Shown here: in pieces, positions 59,901 to 64,000 of the stretch
Position numbering within the stretch: position 1 is the stretch's first letter
Layout of the letters: each line of letters opens with the position of its first letter
Assembly (NCBI RefSeq): GCF_964355755.1
Contig: NC_092673.1
Span: 17,613,001-17,677,000, forward strand
From: Antedon mediterranea
Taxonomy: Eukaryota > Echinodermata > Crinoidea > Comatulida > Antedonidae
DNA: 64,000 bases
Direction: 5' to 3'
Made by a program: the position numbers and the translations under genes
The notes under the pieces: generated by a model
Told to the model about the DNA's origin: nothing
Databases searched by the model: none
Seen by the model: the letters and a program-made list of their open reading frames with translations, nothing else

Positions 59901-62900
59901 CAACTACATTGATTAATAATAAAATAACAAATAAAAATGCTTATGTCAAAAAAATTAATAGAATCTGATTTTAATAAAAAAATAATTATTAATTAATAAC
60001 CTGCTCCCTCCCTTACCTTACAAAAAAATGCTTCTGTAATAGTAATAGGCTAACAATCTTTAGATCTGATCCATGGTAAGATATTCTATTTTGTTCTCAT
60101 TTATCAATCATGTCAATTAGGATTATTGACCACATTATTTAGCAGTAATTCTTGCTATGGTTTGGGTTGACAAAAAAAAACCCAATTTCACATAATGTCT
60201 GTTGTCAGTATTATACACCAACAACATTGCAAAATAAGGTAATGTACAGGGATTTGCTAGTGTAATAAGCTAACATTATATAGATCTGCTGAAGTAGACC
60301 ATTTATTGAGAGAAAAAAGTAAGCACATTAACAAAAATAAAATTTGATTAAAACAAACCAAATAAAAAAATAACTAACTAGATTTAAACTCGTCACTACG
60401 GACGAGTTAGGTTATCCGCAGCGCAAAAGGCATGTGCACGTCATACGTTAGAATATTACGCGCAGAAAAACGTTTACGCCATTGAAAAAATGATAGTGCG
60501 CCCTCTATTTTGCGTCACGTCTGAGTATATACGGTATACACTATATACTATATACGTATAACCATACAGTGCAGAATAGTGAAAAGAAGTGACCAAAGTT
60601 ATTAACGCTTTTGAACATGATGACGTAATAACAATTTTAAAAATTGTAAATCATGCGAAAGATAATTGATTGACCTAAACAATATAAAAAATGGAGGGCA
60701 ATGGAATACGGATAATTGGAGATGTGCTCTATTAAATGTGATGAGCTATGACGAAAGAGACAAAAATCCTATTATTTATATTCGAGTGGCCATACGATGA
60801 CGTCACAATGTCCGGTTAGTCATATTGATGCATGATTTGATATCTGCAACTCATCTACTACCAGAATATGTAATTTTAAAAAAGTTCACCACGTAGTTTA
60901 GAATTTATGACTGTTTAAAAAAAGGCATAATTTTGACAAATTTTTGAACTTTTTCATCAAAAATGCGCGTAAATTGTTTAATTCTACGTGCTCGTATGAC
61001 GTGATTTTAAGTCGAAATTGTTTGAAAGTTGGTAAATTTTCTAAAAAAGACAGGAAAAACAAAAATCAAGCAAAAAAATGATGTTTTTGCGCTACGTGCG
61101 CACGTGCGCGTAAAAAAATTGCGCACGCGTGGGAATTTTTGAAATGCTCAAAATGACATGAAACGCGTAGAAAGTTGATTAGATATTGATTTTTCGCATT
61201 TTGAAATTTTAAACGCGCGTAACTTTTTGTGAAACATGCCATTTTTAATCCATAGAAAGTTTGCGCTTGATATGACTTAAAGTTTCACCAAGTTTCAATA
61301 CAAAACGACTTTTAGTTTTTAATATATGATCAATCATTGAAATTCATAAAATCGCGCGTAACTTACGCTGCGCGAATCAAAGTTCATAAAAAAAAGTTTC
61401 TTGCACATCTACAGCTACAGGGCTATCTTTTGACAAAGTTATACAATCATATGTTGGCCAGAATTAGAGATACGCTGCGAACAAAATTCGTGGAAAGAAA
61501 GAAGAACATAGGAAAAAAATGGGTTATCCGCCAAGTGCGGATAACCAAATAGTTATATATGATTTATGATCTGATTTAAAGTGTACAGTTACCTATCATA
61601 TGACATAAATCTTTAATTTCCTTAATGAACAAAAAAATCTATTTTTTTTATATATTCAGTTATTAATTAACAATTATTGACAATGGTCTAATTAATTGTA
61701 AATATGAAATAAAATGCGACAACTACTAAACAACTAAAAATGTTTATTAAAAAAAATAATAGAATCTGATTTTAATAAAAAATAATTATTAATTAAAAAC
61801 CTGCTCCCTCTCTTACCTTACACAAAATGCTTCTGTCAGTCTATCCAGCTAATTATGAACATGGCCATAAAGAAATCCTTTTCCAACCTAGGATCTTTTT
61901 GTGCAAACATTTGCCACAAAATGAAATGTAAACAATGTTTTGTTAGTTTTCAAAATCTAAATTGTTTGAGTAATGCAATTTAAAAAAGAAAGGTAATATG
62001 AAATTATTCTTTTCAAACTGAATGCTTTTAAGAAAAGTTCCGTCTCTTATCTTATGACTTTTTTGGAAAAATGATTTCTCGCTAAAATATAATATACTAG
62101 TAAGTGCTCACAGATGGTTCTTAAATACATGACCTTTGGTAAATGACTGAAAATTGTTTAAATACAAAGCAAATAAAATACAGATATGTTGGAATTTATG
62201 TAGTCAAATATAATTGTCATCCTGAGAATTACCTTAATTTTGTTTATTGCATGGTATTGTTCACCAAATTCCTGTCTTGGTACAATTGATGATGGGATGG
62301 TATCAGGCTTCATGATATGATATGATTTTCATCGAGGCAAATGGTTTAAACTAAATTTGTTATCGTTAATATCTAACTTAGCTTAATTGGTTATCCGCAC
62401 TTGGCGGATAACCTCTTGTTATTGTCAGGATCTTTTTTTTTTTTTTTTTTTTTTTCTATGTTATTCTTCTTTCTTTTCCAGAATTTTGTTGGTCGCATAT
62501 CTCAAATTATGGCCAGCATAAGATTGTATAACTTTGTCATAAGATTGACTTGTAGCTGTAGATGTGCAAGAAACTTTTTTTTTTAAATTTTGAGTCGCGC
62601 AGCGTAAGTTACGCGCGATTTTGTGAATTTTGCGTATTTTACATAGATTGAAAACCAAAAAGCAATTTTAATTGAAACTTGGCAAAAGTGTAATTTATAT
62701 CATGCGCTAACCTTCTATGGATTTAAAATGGCACTTTTCCAAAAAGTTACGCGCGCACGCGCGTTTAAAATTTCAAAATGCGAAAATTCAATTTCTAATC
62801 AACTTTCTACGCGTTTCAGGTCATTTTGAGCATTTAAAAAATTCCAACGCGTGCGCATTTTTTTTACGCGCGCGTGCGCACGCAGCGCAAAAACATCTTT

Positions 62901-64000
62901 TTTTTGCTTGATTTTTGTTTTTCCTGTCTTTTTTTAGAAAATTTACCAACTTTCAAACAATTTCGACTTAAAATCACGTCATACGAGCACGTAGAATTGA
63001 ACAATTTGCGCGCGTTTTTGATGAAAATGTTCAAAAATTCATGAAAATTATGCCTTTTTTAAAACAGTCATAGATTGTAAACTACGAGGTGAACTTTTTT
63101 TAAATTACACATTCTGGAAGTTGATGAGTTGTAGATATCGAATCATGCATCGATATGGCTAACAGGACATAGTGACGTCATCGTATGGCCACTCAAATAT
63201 AAAATATAGGATTTTTGTCTCTTTCGTCATAGCTCATCACATTTAATAGAGCGCATCTCCACTTATCCTAATTCCATTTCCCTCCATTTTTTTATATTGT
63301 CTATGCCAATCAATTATCTTTCGCATGATATACCGTTTTTAAAATTGTGATGACGTCATCATGTCCAAAAGCGTCAATAACTTGGGCCACTTATTTTCAC
63401 ATATTCTTCACTGTATGTAGTACGTATACAATATATAGTGTATACTGTGTATACTTAGACGTGACGTAAAATAGAGAGCGCACTAACATTTTTTCAATGG
63501 CGTAATGGTTTTCTCTGCGCAATATTCTAACGTATGACGTGCACGTGGCGTTTGCTCTGCGGATAACCTAACTCGTCCGTAGTGACGAGTTCAAATCTAG
63601 TTATGATATTGGTTTCATTGGGAGTTAAAAATCAGTACCGAAAGTATGTACCAACTTTCTCTACCATTGAGTATAAATTCTAGAAGTTGCACTTAATTTA
63701 CTGAAATTTCCCATTACCTAAATTTATATGTAAATTCATTAAACTGCTTATTGGTCTCATATTGTTAACATCTAAACATGTATTTGTACAATTTTATGAA
63801 ATATGTATTTTGTTAATGTTCAAATTTTGTGATTGATATTGTACAGTAAGTAGATGTTAATGATTACTTACATTAAGTAATAGGCTAACAATCACTAGAT
63901 CTGATCCATGGTAATATATTATATTTTGTTTTCATTTATCAATAATGATAATTAGGATTTTATCACATTATTTAGCAGTAATTGTTGTTATTTATATTAA
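44966..64000 (+). CDS. Ankyrin gene B, 5' part of a spliced gene (at least 434 aa so far)
   Basis: The coding exons seen are 44966-44973, 45198-45294, 46930-47037, 47255-47368, 48822-48932, 50406-50513, 55510-55617, 56737-56847, 57614-57721, 57945-58052, 58275-58382, 58604-58708 and 58931-59038. All join in one frame. The protein begins with a 35-residue cap closely related to gene A, followed by eleven ankyrin repeats of 35-38 residues. Consensus: xGxTxLHSYL, a variable 4-8 residue segment, then TLEIVTCLIQHG, xPVALQNK. Half the repeats have TLLH instead of the canonical TPLH. All repeat exons are phase 0-0, so any can be gained, lost or skipped without a frameshift. No C-terminal cap is in the window, and the intron sequence at 63601-64000 is that which precedes other repeat exons, so at least one more is expected just outside. 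Likely an intracellular protein-binding solenoid; partner unknown. Confidence 0.8.
45198..45294 (+). CDS. Gene B exon 3: N-terminal ankyrin cap
   Basis: Acceptor TTTTAACAG, donor GTATTT. It reads (R)NKLEEALLYTCDLQ, TIKHICKTQ, PDLVKSINE, one codon longer than in gene A. The KTQPDLVK block is nearly the same in both genes. Confidence 0.87.
45439..46160 (+). repeat. 71-bp minisatellite, about ten copies
   Basis: The unit is ACACTGATGATGGGGGTATA, ACCTGCATGTACTGATTAAC, CACATTAGGCTAAAAATAAT, AATATAAATAC. It lies in the intron between the cap exon and the first repeat exon of gene B and has no counterpart in gene A. Confidence 0.93.
46161..46929. other. Gene B intron with transposon remnant
   Basis: From about 46400 it matches the AGTACC(A/G)AAAGTATGTACC... 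AAATTCTAGAAGTTG family also found at 35240-35420 and in all long gene B introns. The standard CACATTATTTAGCAGTAATTG and acceptor region follow. No gene. Confidence 0.6.
46930..47037 (+). CDS. Gene B ankyrin repeat 1 (36 codons)
   Basis: Acceptor CTTTCCAG, donor GTAATG. NGNTPLHSYL, variable GSVYTP, TLEIVTCLIQHGT, PVALQNK. Confidence 0.9.
47255..47368 (+). CDS. Gene B ankyrin repeat 2 (38 codons)
   Basis: Acceptor CTTTCCAG, donor GTAATG. DGETPLHSYL, variable GSLSLYPLP, LEIVTCLIQHGA, PLALQNK. The loop is two residues longer than usual. Confidence 0.9.
47400..48821 (+). repeat. Long gene B intron unit, copy 1
   Basis: It contains, in order, GAGAGAAAAAAGTAAGCACA, TTAATAAAAAATAATTATTA, AATGCTTCTGTCAGTCTATC, a remnant of the dispersed transposon (AGATGGTTCTTAAATACATG, TGGAATTTATGTAGTCAA, AGTACCGAAAGTATGTACC) and the pre-exon region. 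Copies follow at 48960-50405, 50514-55509 (split by a LINE) and 55625-56574, and in part at 56855-57613 and 59050-64000. Adjacent copies are nearly identical. Confidence 0.85.
48822..48932 (+). CDS. Gene B ankyrin repeat 3 (37 codons)
   Basis: Acceptor CTTTCCAG, donor GTAATG. DGETPLHSYL, variable RNVYRIHS, LEIVTCLIQHGT, PVALQNK. Confidence 0.9.
50406..50513 (+). CDS. Gene B ankyrin repeat 4 (36 codons)
   Basis: Acceptor CTTTCCAG, donor GTAAAT. SGDTLLHSYL, variable GSGYKP, TLEIVTCLIQHGV, PLALENK. The first residue is Ser and the motif is TLLH. Confidence 0.9.
50714..54278 (-). mobile_element. Full-length L2-like LINE, 3565 bp, TTTAA target duplication
   Basis: The flanks read CTTTAA before the insert and TTTAAG after it. 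Homologous introns without the insert read ATCTTTAAG (55800) or ATCTTTAAT (49137), so TTTAA (50709-50713, 54279-54283) is the duplicated target. The 3' end on the minus strand has GGCGCTATATAAGTTTTCAT followed by (TTA)n, the tail style of L2 elements. It sits in one intron copy only, so it came after the exon duplications. Confidence 0.92.
50783..53896 (-). CDS. L2-like LINE endonuclease-reverse transcriptase, intact 1037 aa
   Basis: One open frame from ATG 53896. After a basic stretch (RRPKRKTRRGTRAGRDK, about residues 51-67) comes the AP endonuclease (about 93-310: CINTRSVRNK, SETWL with catalytic Glu, VAVYRP, VGDFNIHVD, GISDHYAI). The reverse transcriptase follows (about 575-830: LKNYRPVSNLSFLGKTLERV, DLSAAFDTVDH with catalytic Asp, YGVPQGSVIGPGQFSIYT, YADDTQIY near 752). 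The C-terminal region has LHWLPVQQRIKYKLALFVFK, a signature of the L2/CR1 branch. All catalytic motifs are present, so it may be an active copy. No separate ORF1 is evident in the 380-base leader (53897-54278), though an 86-codon minus ORF lies there. The gene is antisense to gene B. Confidence 0.93.
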   Translation of the reverse strand: MLISYSSEFLHGLQGCVTNNNNSCELPEESCLIIQSFKLNSSSCSIHLLPRRPKRKTRRGTRAGRDKQTNKHTKNNLSFPDLSSNSLLSKNNITFCCINTRSVRNKTTEFVDFVIEHNLDVVALSETWLKPEDTSVIGNITPNGYSLKHAPRASTKRGGGVALLYKESIAVKCYDTGLLPKSFELLNVEIVSNASSVFLVAVYRPQSKSTGCSLNVFTEEFSTLVDHYVLKPAPILFVGDFNIHVDMPNDADAIHFRNLLAASSLQQHVSTPTHRHGHTLDLLITRSSDPPVFSNLNVIDGISDHYAITCNLLIKKPPVITKSIETRHWNAINFETLCKDITQSDLGTSLSNLDLSSKVRLYVTTLSELLDKHAPPKKRTVKVRPNTSWYNSDIYAEKRTKRKLEKKWRISHLEIDRQAYIAQKRNVNSMVRKAKANYYIGLCEEHAADQKGLFKIVNQLLHHRQVSPLSDSLSDLDLANRFCQFFIRDDFKIDDMSFNEPVTAVHQHLTTFTPASQDEIRNILMKSPTKSCRLDPVPTSILKKCIDAVVPIITEIINHSLNTGIVPDELKIAHVRPLIKKQNLDHNTLKNYRPVSNLSFLGKTLERVVTSRITPYLQKHNLNENYQSAYRACHSTESSLLKVQNDLLQGMNDGKITLLVLLDLSAAFDTVDHRRLITRLRNRIGINGVALNWFQSYLTGRRQLVCINDAFSDEACLEYGVPQGSVIGPGQFSIYTLPLGDIIRKHSLHFHFYADDTQIYVSVNPVERDVAAAISKMEACIEDVRNWMTTNYLKLNDGKTEFIIVGSKGNISKINITHFRIGNSNIAPSSVVRNLGIMLDSNLTMEAQITTVSKAACISIRNLGRIRGNLNKKTAELIVHSFVTSKIDIGNALLFGIPKSQIQRLQRLQNMAARIVTYTKSNAHITPVLMDLHWLPVQQRIKYKLALFVFKILNDSAPAYLSDLVDRYESSRRGLRSLSQNLLQERRAKNQWGQRSFFVAAASVWNSLPATVKCSTSLNSFKTNLKTSLFADVLARC
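55510..55617 (+). CDS. Gene B ankyrin repeat 5 (36 codons)
   Basis: Acceptor CTTTCCAG, donor GTAAAT. NDDTLLHSYL, variable SSVYPP, TLEIVTCLIQHGT, QVALQNK. Gly2 of the turn is Asp. Confidence 0.9.
56575..56585 (+). pseudogene. Broken ankyrin exon: only the first 11 bases remain
   Basis: A normal acceptor (CTTTTCAG) is followed by GATGGTGACAC and then directly by CAGATCTGATC, sequence that belongs to the mid-intron of the unit (AGATCTGATCCATGGTAA elsewhere). The rest of the exon and its donor are deleted. This is the join of an unequal exchange or deletion between units. Confidence 0.8.
56737..56847 (+). CDS. Gene B ankyrin repeat 6 (37 codons)
   Basis: Acceptor CTTTCCAG, donor GTAAAG. YGDTPLHPYL, variable RSGYTAP, TLEIVTCLIQHGA, PVALKNK. 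The first residue is Tyr. Confidence 0.9.
57614..57721 (+). CDS. Gene B ankyrin repeat 7 (36 codons)
   Basis: Acceptor CTTTCCAG, donor GTAATG. DGDTLLHSYL, variable RNDRIP, TLEIVTCLIQHGT, PLALQNK. It is the first of five exons spaced 331, 330, 329 and 327 bp apart. Confidence 0.9.
57945..58052 (+). CDS. Gene B ankyrin repeat 8 (36 codons)
   Basis: Acceptor CTTTCCAG, donor GTATTG. YGNTPLHSYL, variable WSVHTP, TLEIVTCLIQHGA, PVALQNK. Confidence 0.9.
58275..58382 (+). CDS. Gene B ankyrin repeat 9 (36 codons)
   Basis: Acceptor CTTTCCAG, donor GTAATG. NGDTLLHYCL, variable RRGYPP, TLEIVTCLIQHGT, PVALQNE. It ends in Glu instead of Lys and has YCL for SYL. Confidence 0.9.
58604..58708 (+). CDS. Gene B ankyrin repeat 10 (35 codons)
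   Basis: Acceptor CTTTCCAG, donor GTAAAT. NGDTLLHSYL, variable MIGYP, TLEIVTCLIQHGT, PLALQNK. The loop is one residue shorter than usual. Confidence 0.9.
58931..59038 (+). CDS. Gene B ankyrin repeat 11 (36 codons)
   Basis: Acceptor CTTTCCAG, donor GTATTG. NGDTLLHSYL, variable GTGYTP, TLEIVTCLIQHGV, PVALQNK. Last intact repeat exon in the window. Confidence 0.9.
59039..60216. other. Gene B intron, rearranged long-unit sequence
   Basis: It contains two partial copies of the long-unit block (ACTTGCTCCCTCCC... at 59547 and CCTGCTCCCTCCC... at 60000). A hairpin sits at 59354-59381 (CAGGGAGTTGT and its exact complement, 6-base loop). No gene. Confidence 0.6.
60217..60238 (+). pseudogene. Broken ankyrin exon: only the last ~22 bases remain
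   Basis: The pre-exon intron words run up to GTTGTCAGTATT and then jump to ACACCAACAACATTGCAAAA, TAAG, GTAATG. The acceptor and the first four-fifths of the exon are gone, while the donor is intact. The wording (CAACAACATTGC) is nearer to gene A exons (TCAACAACATTGC) than to gene B ones (GTAGCATTGC). Confidence 0.75.
60378..61546 (-). mobile_element. Helitron-like element, copy 1 (1169 bp)
   Basis: Read on the minus strand it begins GGTTATCCGCACTTGGCGGA, an inverted pair, and ends TGCGGATAACC, a hairpin ACTCGTC/GACGAGT, then TTTAAATCTAG. Flanks compared with an empty homologous intron (AACTAAATAG) show only a shared TT/AA at the junction and no longer duplication. Subterminal inverted repeats, a hairpin close to a CTAG end and insertion at TT fit Helitron-like non-autonomous elements of the Helentron kind. 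No Rep/helicase is encoded; the interior is rich in CGCG words. A 71-codon ORF at its edge is not called. Confidence 0.6.
61547..62388. other. Gene B intron between the two Helitron-like copies
   Basis: It is ordinary long-unit intron (ACTACTAAACAACTAAAAATG, TTCCGTCTCTTATCTTATG, TGGAATTTATGTAGTCAA), uninterrupted across both insertions. No gene. Confidence 0.7.
62389..63600 (+). mobile_element. Helitron-like element, copy 2 (1212 bp), inverted to copy 1
   Basis: It begins GGTTATCCGCACTTGGCGGA and ends with GCGGATAACCTAACTCGTCC, a short loop, GACGAGTT, AAATCTAG. The empty homologous intron at 49920-49950 reads CCTAATTATGATATTG, and here the two sides are CTTAATT and TTATGATATTG, so again only TT is shared. 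The interior is collinear with copy 1 in reverse, with scattered differences and a long T-run near its 5' end (62431-62455). Confidence 0.6.
63601..64000 (+). repeat. Start of a further gene B unit, cut by the window end
   Basis: It matches 49940-50340, the 400 bases that lead up to ankyrin repeat 4 (AGTACCGAAAGTATGTACC, CACTAGATCTGATCCATGG, CACATTATTTAGCAGTAATTG). A repeat exon is expected about 100 bases beyond the window. Confidence 0.85.

Noticed and set aside
16092-59903. Unspliced 60-76-codon ORFs that start in introns and run into ankyrin exons
   Set aside because: Their starts lie in intron sequence before a clear acceptor; the real coding parts are the exons listed.
61337-61552. 71-codon basic ORF in the Helitron-like element
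   Set aside because: It ends in the terminal hairpin, is not kept in the inverted sister copy, and shows no domain.

Overview
The window is nuclear DNA of an animal: AT-rich, intron-containing, and packed with animal-type non-LTR retrotransposons, Harbinger-like and Helitron-like DNA elements and satellites. Nothing bacterial or viral was recognised. Dense GGCCTA-type motifs (about 4595-4740, 25660-25830, 27180-27245) and several repeat families that I associate with marine invertebrates suggest an echinoderm or close relative. That assignment is an inference from composition, not a database match.

Host genes. Two paralogous plus-strand genes encode small ankyrin-repeat proteins in which each internal exon carries exactly one ankyrin repeat (about 36 codons, phase 0 at both ends). 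Gene A (14573-23519) can be assembled from start to stop: a 3-codon start exon, an N-terminal cap exon, six ankyrin exons, a C-terminal cap exon and a short last exon, giving about 296 residues. Gene B (44966 to beyond 64000) starts with the same exon pair and has at least eleven intact ankyrin exons plus two broken ones; its 3' end is outside the window. In gene B the exon and its intron were duplicated together, as a short unit of about 330 bp (57.6-59.0 kb) and a long unit of about 1.55 kb (47.2-57.6 kb). The long unit carries an old transposon remnant that was amplified along with the exon. The second half of each repeat is almost invariant, while the first half, mainly residues 1-3 and 11-17, varies from exon to exon.

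Layout. 0-10 kb: nested inverted-repeat elements and a ~130-bp tandem array, no gene. 10-13.7 kb: a LINE tail and a dispersed repeat family. 13.7-23.5 kb: gene A, with MITEs, a truncated LINE and a small palindromic MITE in its introns. 23.6-29.3 kb: a 61-bp minisatellite, a foldback element, and MITEs. 29.3-32.5 kb: a LINE with an intact 979-codon ORF. 32.8-35.9 kb: a composite repeat containing a Harbinger-like insertion whose empty site lies next to it. 36.5-39.9 kb: an 89-bp satellite inserted in the region upstream of gene B. 43.4-44.8 kb: a 31-bp satellite directly before the gene B start exon. 45.2-64 kb: gene B, with a 71-bp minisatellite, an intact 3.57-kb L2-like LINE with a visible target duplication, and two inverted copies of a Helitron-like element.

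The most interesting system is the pair of modular ankyrin genes: same-phase, one-repeat-per-exon arrays that are being lengthened, shortened and diversified by unequal exchange. No function is assigned to them from the sequence.
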